Assembly: GCA_036346375.1 (NCBI GenBank) | Contig: CM070510.1 | Span: 63,894,376 to 63,958,375, forward strand | DNA from: Guadua angustifolia | Taxonomy: Eukaryota; Streptophyta; Magnoliopsida; Poales; Poaceae | Direction: 5' to 3' | DNA length: 64,000 nt | In this document: piece by piece, positions 23,261 through 33,300 of the stretch | Numbering within the stretch: the first letter of the stretch is position 1 | Layout: every line of letters starts with the position of its first letter | Made by a program: the position numbers and the translations under genes | Notes under the pieces: generated by a model | Database searches by the model: none | What the model was told of the DNA's origin: nothing | What the model saw: the letters and a program-made list of their open reading frames with translations, nothing else

Positions 23261-23430
23261 CAGGGGCGGATCTAGCATTCAATTAGTAGGGTCAAATGAC
23301 CCCAATGATTTTGCCAAAATTATATATAAATTTAATTGTATTCTATTAAGATATAGCGATATATAATTTCTCAAGCCATCAGAATGACTTTAACGACCCC
23401 TAATAATCTATTTTTCTAGATCCGCTCCTG
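23261..23430. mobile_element. Short hAT MITE (CAGGGGCGGATCTAG)
   Basis: The termini CAGGGGCGGATCTAG and CTAGATCCGCTCCTG are inverted with one mismatch over 15 bp. The 8-bp duplication CATCACCG is exact on both sides (23253-23260, 23431-23438). The 170 bp interior is AT-rich and non-coding. It belongs to the same CAGNGGCGGA end family as the elements at 6.0 and 20.0 kb. Confidence 0.9.
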
Positions 23431-23438
23431 CATCACCG

Positions 23439-25645
23439 ACCTTTTTTTCCGAGCGATTACTGATTAGTGTGGGCGTCCATAAGTCTTACAAAATCTTGCC
23501 CCCTACCTCTCATGGACAAATAACACTGCAGCCTGCATGCAGACGGGTTCGCTTTAGTTTCTAGTTGGATAAACTTGGAACGCGGCTTGTACGCAGCCTG
23601 TGCGCGCGCGCTCTCATCCAATCTTTCTCCTTTAGAATCGGCGGTGTTTAAATTGATTCGACTTTGCGTTGTGTCAGCTACTATTCGATCTGTCTTATCA
23701 TGCAATCTGCTTTATGGTGTTCTTCAACGCACAGTTGCACAAACGACCGGTGAATCTAGCCTGATTGATTGCGCACTGAACAGGACTGCCGCAAGATAAC
23801 GTCTGTTTCGTTCCGTGGGGTGGGCCCGAGCCCCATACATCATCGTTACCCTAAAAGTCCAAAAACATCGAGGCCCACCTGATTATCCTGCTGTGGGCCC
23901 AAGCGAAAAATATATATACTCAACGGTCCAATCGCGATCCAAGGGTTTTCAGGTCAGCTCGTAAACTAAACATGGCTTAGCAAGCAAAACCATATTGGAA
24001 AAAAAAAAGGTAAGCTCCTTTTTTTTTTATAAAGGATTTCCTCACGAAGCTCTGGACAGGTAGTTTTTTATAAAAAAACTGTTTTTTTTTAAATTTTGGT
24101 CTGAAAAGCAATTGTAGCTTTTTATAAAAGCCGTTTGGCAAACATTAAACTGTTTTTAGCAATAAGTTGAAAAAGCAAACACGTTCTGCTTTTTGGCTTT
24201 TACTAGTTATACGTGACTTCTGACTTATGTCTAAACCCGTTTAAAAGCTAGCCCATTTAGAAGGTTTATTAACTTTTCGAAAATTGAAATTAGCTTTAAA
24301 CCCTTTTAAACAGGGCCAAAGAATGGTGATTCGCTCACAAAGCTTCCAAATTCCAAGTTTTCTTTGGCGGTTAAGAGTTCATAGTCTTAAGATTATCTCC
24401 AGCAATTTTCTTTTATTCTCTTCCCCATATTCATTCCTATCATCTCCAGCAGCATCTCCTCGAAGAGTTTTGTATAGAGATTAGAGAGAATCTTTTCGAA
24501 AAGATTCTCTTTCCAAATCCCTTCTGAAGGGAACCGTGAAAGAATTCGTTGGAGTGCTTGGAATCTGTCTGTGAAAGGATTTGGAGGCTGAAGAGATACC
24601 GTTGGAGATAGTCTAACACCTCACATCTACAGTAGACGATGGTGGGGAAGAGCTAGTGTGTGATGCAATAGAAACGAAATGTCTGCTTTGTACTTAGTGC
24701 TAAGTAAGCCGGCCGTTGCATCTTGTCCCCGTGTAGTTGCTGTGCAGGGGGCAGTGCAACGCATGTGGATGGGTCACCAGATCTTTCTGCCCCCATACTG
24801 TGGACTGTGGTATCCCATGTGTGGTCCGCAGCTTAATCAATCATACTGCAGCTATCTTTCTTTATCTTTTCTTTTTTGTTGACACTCGTAGTTAACAAAA
24901 GCCGGCAGCATCAGGCTATGCATGATCATTTGCCTCCGTGTGACAAGAATTCCAAACGCACGGCCCTTCGCTCTGGACCTCGTGGCGATTTGGGACATCT
25001 TGGAGGGGCTTTTTGCAAATCATGTGACATGTGCGCCCCGGGAAACCGCCGATTCTTCCCGCGTGGTAGCTTATATTGACTTAGGTATGTTTTCGCGGTG
25101 TTATATGTCGCGCGTGCTGTTTTTTGTAGAAATAAGTTTATTTTTTTGGTGGTGCTTTCTTTTAAAATAATTGTCGAGAAAACGCGCGAAACGGTTGAAA
25201 AGATACAAACGCAATTACGCTCTTTTTTTTCATTTATCTAAGGTCCCCTCAAGAAGGTCTGCGATCACGCTAAATTGAAAAGTCCTTTTGTGAAAAATAC
25301 CTGGAATGATCTAAACGTAATTACGTTTTTTATTTGTATTTATTTAGGTTTTTCACGAAAGATTTGCGTTTTGTTGAACTAAAAGGTCATTTTCATAAAA
25401 AAAAACTATTAAAAGGATCTAAACATAATTACTATTTTTTTTGAGGGGCATTTGCGGGAGGACACGTGGAGCCAATGCTTGAGCAGGAACCTTGCGATCT
25501 TTAATATAGGGATGATATGGCAGCGCTAGTTAATTTGTTCCAATTGTTGATGAGGAACATGAACTTAAAAATTGAACCCACACTAAAATGCCATTTCTTT
25601 TCTTTTCTTTTATGAACCGGATGAGGCGGTGTTTGGTTGAGGCCT
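23439..25645. other. No gene; one probable MITE
   Basis: A probable MITE at about 24388-24614 has ends tatctccagca and gttggagata with an internal foldback (tcttttcgaaaagattctct). The 24.05-24.30 kb stretch resembles the repeats at 34.6-35.2 kb. No coding sequence is supported. Confidence 0.4.
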
Positions 25646-26918
25646 CAGGGTGAGCATTCAATTATTCTGGTTTGGTTTATTCGGTTTAAAAATCAATCGG
25701 TTTTTTGACATAGGAAACTGAAATGTACATACCATGGTAGAAAAACTGAAACAAATTAATCAAAAAAATTTGGTTCGGTTTTTTCGATTTTTCGGTCAAC
25801 CAAAAAATAATACCAGTAATGTCCCAAGCCGACAGCTCATGTCCTCAGCCACAAACGACTGCCCCGGCGGCGGCGCGAGTGCCATGATCGGCGGAGGCGG
25901 GGAGAGCACGGTGGCCAGGAGCCTCGGATTCGGTGAGGCAGAGATGGTGCTGTGATAGGGATGAGATGTCTCATTGATTTGGAATCGAATCAGCAAATTA
26001 GGAAAGTAGTATGAAATATTCAAGCATATGAGTGAGAGAGTCCTAACAAATCAACATAGACAGGGAGAGGGTCCTAACAAATCAAGAAGCTAGCCATGCC
26101 ATGAACAGATCTAACACCTTGAAGCATCTCAAAGAAAAGAAAATCGCACCTTTCCTGTCCTTCCACCGGGGGCGTCGGCAGCACCCATCCCGACAATGCC
26201 CGACGACTCCTCAAATAGTGACCTCAACAGCTTCTTGTGCGTGTAGCTGATGTCGAACAAGATGATGCCGGAGCCCGGGTCAGCGATGATGATGCCCTTC
26301 ACGGGGAACCACATGAAGAGGTCCTCCTGTGCAAGCCCCTCCACGCAGTAGAGCATGTCAAAGCTGAGGTTGCTGCGCACCACCATGTCGACGTAGGCTA
26401 GGTCGCCGTCGTTGTACTTGGTGTAGCACAACGTTGACAATTGCGCCGACAGAAGCCATTTCACCGGGTCTATGGGAGGCGAGGAACGGGGAGGGTTCAT
26501 CCATGGGAGGCGAGGAGACAAGACGGGAGCGGGGAAGGAGGTCGGAGTTGGAGCGGGCCTCCCATGCGGCGATGGGAAGGTGAACTCATTCGGCTCCAAC
26601 AACCCCAGGCCGTGGCAGAGCTCGTTGACCTCCCCCTCCATGTTGCCGTTGATGTGGAAGACTGTGTCGCCGCCTTCCCCAGCGGCCAAGTCGAGCGATA
26701 CGAAGAAGAGGGATTCGAACGGAATGCGGAATGGGGTGGCGATCTGAAGAATAGGGAACTTGTGGAATGTGTTGTTCAGATATTCAGTTCTTTGGGTAGT
26801 TCAGTTTCCAGACAGAAACAACCAAAATCAGAGTAGTCTCAAAATAAAAATTGAAGAATAAACCGAAAACCGATTTCAGTTCATTTTTTTTGGTTTTGGT
26901 TAAAAAACCTGCTCCTAG
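25646..26918. mobile_element. Probable non-autonomous hAT-like element carrying a DUF538 fragment
   Basis: The left end CAGGGTGAGCATTC followed by CGGTTT/TTCGG repeats resembles the start of the proven hAT element at 53529 (TAGGGGTGGGCATTCGG). The right side has the inverse AACCGAAAACCG repeats and ends near ctgctccta. No matching target duplication was found, so the boundaries are tentative. Between the repeats lies GC-rich gene-like sequence including a DUF538 C-terminal segment. Confidence 0.45.
26129..26641 (-). CDS. DUF538-family protein, C-terminal part (captured fragment or truncated gene)
   Basis: From the ATG at 26641 this reads 170 aa to a stop at 26129; the frame stays open upstream with no better ATG. 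Residues ~85-150 match the DUF538 core without gaps: LSFDMLYCVEGLAQEDLF then MWFPVKGI, aligning to the family pattern L-S-[YF]-G-x-I-x-x-L-x-G-V-x-x-K-E-L-F-x-W-[VF]-P-V-x-G-I, followed by a hydrophobic strand (GIILFDISY) and a FEE motif. The proline-rich N-terminal half (PAPTPTSFPAPVLSPRLPW) is not part of the domain. DUF538 proteins are small plant proteins of unknown biochemistry, some affecting trichomes or stress responses. It lies between hAT-like subterminal repeats, suggesting capture. Expression is unknown. Confidence 0.5.
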   Translation of the reverse strand: MEGEVNELCHGLGLLEPNEFTFPSPHGRPAPTPTSFPAPVLSPRLPWMNPPRSSPPIDPVKWLLSAQLSTLCYTKYNDGDLAYVDMVVRSNLSFDMLYCVEGLAQEDLFMWFPVKGIIIADPGSGIILFDISYTHKKLLRSLFEESSGIVGMGAADAPGGRTGKVRFSFL

Positions 26919-27922
26919 ATTAGGGATTTCTTATGAGAATTTTCGAGATCCCCTGTCCAATCAGGCCTAAGTTTGCACCTTTTGACATCGCAAAAACAAC
27001 TTGAACTGGCAGTGATAAAAAAAAAACAAAAAAAAGAGATAATTGTGGTCTGATCAATTAGTCAAAACTGTCTGTCTCTAACAAGTCTCTGGCAAGTTGC
27101 ACTTATCTGATTGATCTTACCAATAGTATATATGATAGCTCACAAAATTGTCCTTATTTCACCGTAGGTGATCTAGGTTATCCTTTCATCTCGTAGGTGA
27201 TCTAGGTTATCCTTTTTTCTTGTTTGCTCAACAAACCTTACTAATTTCCCTTTTGTTTTGATAGCATATGATGAACAACTTTTAGAGCTGATCATTCATT
27301 TATTCCCTTTTGGTGTTTAGCCTCTTGAGGAAAAGATAGCTTGGACAGTTTTCTGGTCGGAAGCGCATAATTTACCTTGCAAGTTATTCCATCTTGAATT
27401 GTGAAATCAATCGAAGGACTTTTTTCATATTTGTTACTACTGTTGTTATAAGTGTCTGGATGCTACAAAATGTAGGATTAACTTGATTGTGAATTCTACT
27501 AGCCAGCAGTGGAAAATAGGTAACTTTTCGGAATTTTCTGTGGATCAGAAAAGAATGTATCAATGCCTTGTCCTTCCATGCAATGAACATACCTGGCCAA
27601 AGCTCTATCTAGCGTGGCTACTGAATGCCAAGTACAGATCGGGCCCAAGCATCAGGAGTCCAGGACATGACAATTTTGCTGAGGTATGGCCTTGTTAGAC
27701 AAGATCACAATAAAAGATAACACGTATACCTATCTTCTAGACGCTTCAATCAAAAAGTACTAAAGGATATACATGTGTGGAAATTCAGAAGCACAAGAGT
27801 CTTAAAATGCTTTCATGGTTATATTTACCTGGATTTCTTGCGTGAGCTTTTGCCCATTCACATCGACTGAACTTTTAGTAATGTAAAGCTAGTAGTACTG
27901 CCTTGTAAGCAATCAACTAACC
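26919..27922. other. No gene recognised; possible exon fragment
   Basis: A + strand stretch at 27480-27690 is open for 71 codons and reads smoothly, ending gaggtatgg, which could be a splice donor. The family is not recognised. A short duplication (gtaggtgatctaggttatcctt) lies at 27164-27213. Confidence 0.3.
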
Positions 27923-27931
27923 ATGTCCAGT

Positions 27932-28535
27932 GGTAAAAAAAAAGAGGGAGTGTAAATTTCACAAAACTACATGTTTTTTTTACAAATTATTAAAAACTAT
28001 ATATTTTAGCATCTATTTTATAAAACTACATATTTTAGAAGAATTTATTTCACAAAACTACATGTTTATTATCTAAATTATCAGAAAACTACAGATTTTA
28101 AAACTTACATAATAAAACTACAGGTTTTAGAATTAATTATTTCTTGTGACGGGTCCCACATGAGGTCTAACAGTTTGGACCCACATGACAGCCTCGCGTG
28201 TGAGTGAAACGGGAATGAGGGCGTATGAGACCGCTATGTGGGCCCGTGCTGTTAGACCCGTTACAAGAAACAACCAATTTTAAAACATGTAGTTTTGTGA
28301 AACAAATTCTTCTAAAACAGTAGTTTTGTGACAAAAATTCTTCTAAAATATGCAATTTTGTGAAATAAAAGCTAAAATTTGTAGTTTTCTGATAGTTTAT
28401 ACAAGAAATCTATAGTTTTGTGAAATAAGTTCATTTAAAATCTATAGTTTTGTGAAATATAAGTTAAAATTTGTAGTTTTCTAATAGTTTGTATAAGAAA
28501 CATGTAATTTAGTAAAATTTACTTTAAAAAAAAAC
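27932..28535. mobile_element. Foldback MITE, Mutator-type duplication
   Basis: The two arms (about 250 bp each) are imperfect inverted repeats built from short units like aaaactacatgttttagaa, meeting near 28200. The flanks ATGTCCAGT (27923-27931) and ATGTTCAGT (28536-28544) match at 8 of 9, as expected for Mutator-type insertions. There is no coding capacity. Transcripts through it would fold into a long hairpin. Confidence 0.7.
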
Positions 28536-28544
28536 ATGTTCAGT

Positions 28545-30711
28545 CAACAACCGGTAGTACTTAGAACGTACCGCGAAACCTACATGTAACCTAAAGTCAA
28601 ATGCAGCTAGCCTAAACAAAAACTTTACATGCGAGGAATGATCGGTGCTTGTGACTTCATCGCACGCTTCATCAATTGTTAATCAATTGTTTGGAGTTAA
28701 CAAGGTCTCACGTCCTGGCTTGCGAACCCAGATACTACCAGTCTACCACCACTAACTCAAGAAGCGCTGCTGATCACCAACTCGGCCATTAATAACACTC
28801 CGCTGGCCAAACTTAGATCCAACCAACCTCCATTGAAGAACTTGACCACACCACCGTGTCAGCAACAGCACTGCTACCTTAAATGAAAATGCATCAGCAC
28901 AGCGGCGCCACAGAAGGCGACAGCGAGGCCAGGAGCTGTTCGTCCTCATCCGATCAGGTGCTCCCAATTTAGGTTGCTTGCACGCCATTCCTTGTCAACA
29001 GTTCACATTTTTCGCTTCGCCCCATGGAATGATGGAATACATGCAGTCCTGTAGTCCAAGTCTTACTGGCAAATGGACAGCACGCAGGAACAGCCTACAC
29101 AGTTACTAGTTTCGCATGGTGATCGAGCCTGAGAGTGCGCAAGGGTCGGCGATAATTGCAGTGAAATCCAAAAGAGAACCTCGGATCCCCCTGACAACAC
29201 AGCACTTGGAGGTCATCGACCTGGAGCTCGCTCACCCATGGGCCATGGCCATGAAAGTGGAGGAAAACGAGGGAAATCAGCGCGAGAAACACGAGTTTTC
29301 CGCGCGCGAAACCACCCCGGCTGATCGGACGCGGTCCTCTGTGTCAGCCAGCCACGGACCGCCCCGCGAGAACCCACCCGCGCCGCGCCCCGGAACCCAA
29401 CCTGGAAACAACATCGCCGAAAATACACGCGCCGTGCCGTGCGCCTGCCCAACCACAGAACCACGCCGTTTTGGTCCCAAAACAACACGGAAAAGCCCCC
29501 GGAACCCAACGCGCCAGTGGCAGCCGCGTGCGCGCGAGCTGGTTCCAACCGTGCTAGCAGCTCCTGCCGAAGCCTTACCTTTTTTTTTTTATCCCGGTGA
29601 GGTCTATCTCTCCCCCTCTATCTCTATATGTATATTTGCAAATCTCTTAAATTTATAAAAATAGTTTTCTACAAGACCACATAAGCAACGTGGTAGGTAA
29701 TTCTTTTCCGTGTACCACGGCAGGAGGTTATGACTACAACCGGGCAGCAACCGTGGTAGAATCATCGTGCCGAGCTATGGCAACACAAAAACCATGCTAG
29801 AGCACCTGGGTAGGTCATCTTACCATACTTGCAGTAACGGCTACCGCCTTATTGTCGTTTAAATGGTGCTGGGTATCTACTTGAAGAGCTGAGAGTGCAC
29901 GATAGCAAACCTACCATAATGGATCCACGGTTACTACCAAGGTCGACTGGGCTGCAACGGGTTCAACCATCTGCGGTAGTACATGGGCCCACCATATTTC
30001 CTATTGCCTCAACTCGCTCATGCTGTGCCGAGCCCTATATTTTCTATGCCTTTCCATGGCAGGAGCCTAACTAAACTGAAGCAAACCTCACATGGTAAGA
30101 AAGAGTTCTGGTGCAGTTTGTTGTAGAGACTGTAGCTTAAACAGTATCAAATAATAGTGCTTAGTTAGTTGATATAGTGTACTACAATATCGTAATCAAC
30201 ACAGTTTTTTTGAATGATATCTTAGAAGATTTAACCATCGTTTTTTTACTCAACGATCCACGTTGGTACAGCTGTAGCAGTAACGGAGACTGCAGTTTAT
30301 CCCGTCCCTCGCGGTCTCAGGCTAGCCGTGCCTTGGAATCCCCCTCTGTGCCCGACTTTCCTCCGTTTTCCATCCCAAAAACTGGCCTTTTCTGCCCCTC
30401 CCTCCTTTCTCGGCTCCCTTCGGCAACCTAGACCTCGGCCCCTTCCCTCTCGCAGTCGCGCGCCGCCAGACGCGGGCTGCACGTCTCCCCTCTTCATAAA
30501 GCCCGTCACCTACCTCGATGGTTGTCTCCCTCGCCCTCTCCCCGTCGGATAAGTAGCTTGGAAGGAAGCAGCCTCTGCAGCCTCACCAGAGCCCACCACT
30601 TCCCAGTGGATGCTTGTGCGGATTGGTGGGGACTTGAAAGATTGTGGTGAGTATTTGGCATTTGTAGGGCGAGGTTTTGGGGGTGTGTGGTGAGGTGGGA
30701 GTGGGGTGCGG
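28545..30711. other. Intergenic region and 5' leader of EXO70
   Basis: 28.6-29.6 kb has GC-rich frames without recognisable motifs. 29.68-30.03 kb holds scattered inverted copies of ccgtggtag/ctaccacgg. 30.30-30.71 kb is a pyrimidine- and GC-rich stretch fitting the EXO70 promoter and 5' UTR; ttcataaag at about 30491 is a weak TATA candidate. No separate gene is supported. Confidence 0.4.
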
Positions 30712-32724
30712 ATGGATCAGGATGAGGAGGACCGGAGGATGGCGAGCCTGCTGGCGGCGCGGAGGGCGCTGCGGGCCGGGGTGCAGAAGTCGAGGGAGCT
30801 GAGCCACGCGCTGGGACGCACCGGGCTGAGGATGGAGGAGATCCAGGCGCGGCTACAGACGATGGAGGCGGCGGTGCGACCGATCCGCGCGCCGCGGGAC
30901 GCGCTCCGGGGAGCCGGCGCGAACATCGACCGCGCCGTCGGGCCGGCCGCCGCCGTGCTCAAGGTGTTCGACGCCGTGCACGGCCTCGAGGCGCCGCTCC
31001 TGGCGGGCGCCGCTGCCGCGGAAGACCTCCCTGGCTACCTCGCGGTGCTCGGCCGGCTCGAGGAGGCGCTCCACTTCCTCTCCGACAACTGCGGGCTCGC
31101 CTCACAGTGGCTTGCCGACATCGTGGAGTACCTCGGGGACCGCAACCTCGCTGACCCCCGCTTCGTGTCCGACCTCGTCGAGACACTCTCCCAGCTCAAG
31201 AACCCCTCCGCCGACCTGGACGGCGGCCTTCTAGCCGCTGCCCTCGACATGCTTGAGGCCGAGTTCCGTCGGCTCCTCGCGGAACACTCTGTTCCGCTCG
31301 CTCTGCGAGAGCCCGACAATTCCGACCCCAAATCCATCTCGCCGCCTCGGATCCCCGCCGCCGCCGTGCACAAGCTCAGTCTAATCCTTGACCGTCTCGC
31401 CGCTAATGGGCGGCTCGGCAGCTGCACGGCCGCCTATGCCGACGCTCGTGGGGACACAGTGAGCACCAGCCTCCGCGCGCTCGGCCTTGATTACTTGCAC
31501 GACCTGACTGAGGACGCTCAGGCACTCAGCCCAAGCGTCGAGCTTTGGGGCCGGCATTTGGAGTTTGCAGTGCGCCACCTCCTAGAAGCTGAGCGAAAGC
31601 TCTGCGTTGCAGTGTTTGAACGGCGACCCGAGGCCGCAACCTCATGCTTTGCGGAGATTGCAGCGCGTGCGGGCATTCTTGATTTCCTGAAGTTTGGCCG
31701 TGCTGTGGCTGATGCCAGGAAGGACCCCATCAAGCTCTTGCGGCTGCTCGATGTGTTTGATTCTTTGAATAAGCTGAGGTTGGACTTCAACCGGTTGTTT
31801 GGTGGAAAGGCATGTGTAGAGATCCAAAGCATGACCAGGGAGCTTGTGAAGAGGGTGGTGGATGGTGCTGTCGAAATTTTTGAGGAGTTGCTCGTGCAGG
31901 TGCAGCTGCAGCGTAATATGCAGCCCCCAGTTGACGGCGGAGTGCCACGCCTAGTTGGTTTTATTCCTAAGTACTGCAACCAGCTCCTTGGGGAGCAGTA
32001 TCGGTCTGCGCTTACACAGGTGATCACCATCCACCGTAGCTGGCGCAAGGAAGCGTTCAATGACAAGATGCTTGTTGATGCGGTGCTTAACATCGTTAAG
32101 GCCCTTGAGGCAAACTTTGATACATGGTCAAAGGCGTATGAGGATGTGACACTGTCATATCTATTCATGATGAACACACACTGGCATTTCTTCAAACACC
32201 TGAAGGGTACCAAGCTGGGTGAGCTCTTAGGCGATGCATGCATCCGGGAGCATGAGCAATACAAGGATTACTACTCAGCAGTGTTTCTGAGGGAGAGCTG
32301 GGGAACACTAGCACCCCTGTTGAGCAGGGAGGGGCTAATATTGTTCTCCAAGGGCCGTGCTACGGCAAGGGATTTAGTTAAGCAGCGGCTCAAGGCGTTC
32401 AATGCTAACCTTGACGAGATGTATCAGAAGCAATCTGCGTGGGTTATATTGGATAAGGATTTGCAGCAGAAGACGAGCCACCTTGTGGTGCAGGCTATAG
32501 TGCCTGTTTACCGGAGCTTCATGCAAAACTATGGGCCGCTTGTTGAGCAGGATGTCAGTGCGAGCAAATATGTGAAGCACAGTGCCGAAGGCCTGGATAA
32601 GATGCTCAGCACACTCTTCATGCCCAAGCCAAGGAGAGCTGGAAGCTTCCAGATCAGAAGCTCAAATAGCAAGATTACCAGTGCAATGACAGGGTTGTAT
32701 CGGAGCGCTTCCACATTGAAGTAG
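30712..32724 (+). CDS. EXO70: Exocyst complex subunit EXO70 family protein
   Basis: A single intronless frame of 670 aa starts at the ATG at 30712; a second in-frame ATG at 30739 (MASLLAARR) is an alternative start. EXO70 is the exocyst subunit that binds phosphoinositides and tethers secretory vesicles to the plasma membrane; plants have many paralogues. The N-terminal third is a coiled-coil bundle with the family's AAVRPIRAPRDAL, IDRAVGPAAAVLKVFDAVHGLE and SDNCGLASQWLADIVEYL stretches. The EXO70 domain covers about 225-632, with FIPKYCNQLLGEQYRSAL, YLFMMNTHWHFFKHLKGTKL and the C-terminal LVVQAIVPVYRSFMQNYG helix. Full length for the family. The N-terminal motifs suggest the EXO70G-like clade rather than EXO70A, from memory of the families. 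High GC3 is typical of grass single-exon genes. No stops or frameshifts. Confidence 0.95.
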   Translation: MDQDEEDRRMASLLAARRALRAGVQKSRELSHALGRTGLRMEEIQARLQTMEAAVRPIRAPRDALRGAGANIDRAVGPAAAVLKVFDAVHGLEAPLLAGAAAAEDLPGYLAVLGRLEEALHFLSDNCGLASQWLADIVEYLGDRNLADPRFVSDLVETLSQLKNPSADLDGGLLAAALDMLEAEFRRLLAEHSVPLALREPDNSDPKSISPPRIPAAAVHKLSLILDRLAANGRLGSCTAAYADARGDTVSTSLRALGLDYLHDLTEDAQALSPSVELWGRHLEFAVRHLLEAERKLCVAVFERRPEAATSCFAEIAARAGILDFLKFGRAVADARKDPIKLLRLLDVFDSLNKLRLDFNRLFGGKACVEIQSMTRELVKRVVDGAVEIFEELLVQVQLQRNMQPPVDGGVPRLVGFIPKYCNQLLGEQYRSALTQVITIHRSWRKEAFNDKMLVDAVLNIVKALEANFDTWSKAYEDVTLSYLFMMNTHWHFFKHLKGTKLGELLGDACIREHEQYKDYYSAVFLRESWGTLAPLLSREGLILFSKGRATARDLVKQRLKAFNANLDEMYQKQSAWVILDKDLQQKTSHLVVQAIVPVYRSFMQNYGPLVEQDVSASKYVKHSAEGLDKMLSTLFMPKPRRAGSFQIRSSNSKITSAMTGLYRSASTLK

Positions 32725-33300
32725 CTTCGGTTTAAGTTTGGAAAGATTGGATGTACAAATTTGTGCAATAACAGGGTAAGCAAGAATGATTTAGCTTGAG
32801 CCAATCATTGAAGATCCCGGTTGCTCGGGAGACATAATAATGGCCCAATGTAAGAGCAGCTGGAGCATGAGAAGAACATGAACTTCTCCAGTACTGACAT
32901 TGTGGGGAGAAGATGACTGAAAATGTTTATTCAGAGCATATCGATGAGGTCCCTTTCCCCTGGACTACCTCTTCACCTTCTTTGCATTCTTATCTCTAGC
33001 AGTATACTCAATTCATTTTAGGAACCTATGTGGGGAGCAGAAGATGTGTAATCAGTTATCTGGTATATGTAAAAGATTGGTTGTATTTATGGTGGACATT
33101 TAGTTGTTCTATATAATTCTATCAACATGCTTACATGCAATGAATCATATTATATATGGTGACCAAAATGTTAGACAACGAATCAATTTGTCTTCCAAAC
33201 TTATATTGCTGGACACTGTTTCATCTTCCTTTCTCTTTTATTCAAAACCTTTTTTACCTATTATATACTTTTTCATGTTCTGTTGTTTATATAAATAATG
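32725..33300 (+). other. Probable EXO70 3' UTR and downstream region
   Basis: AT-rich sequence follows the stop with no competing frame. T-rich and aataa-like signals near 32770 and 33295 could serve polyadenylation, but the site cannot be fixed from sequence. Confidence 0.35.

Noticed and set aside
25646..26918. Treating the DUF538 locus as a normal intact host gene
   Set aside because: The N-terminal half of the domain is missing or unrecognisable, there is no obvious promoter, and it is bracketed by transposon repeats.
28545..29660. A gene at 29.1-29.66 kb (180-codon frame)
   Set aside because: It is GC-rich and Arg/Pro-rich without motif, introns or family; the start codon context is not convincing.
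31518..32264. 248-codon frame antisense to EXO70
   Set aside because: It is the mirror of a GC-rich coding strand; composition and lack of any domain fit a shadow frame of EXO70.
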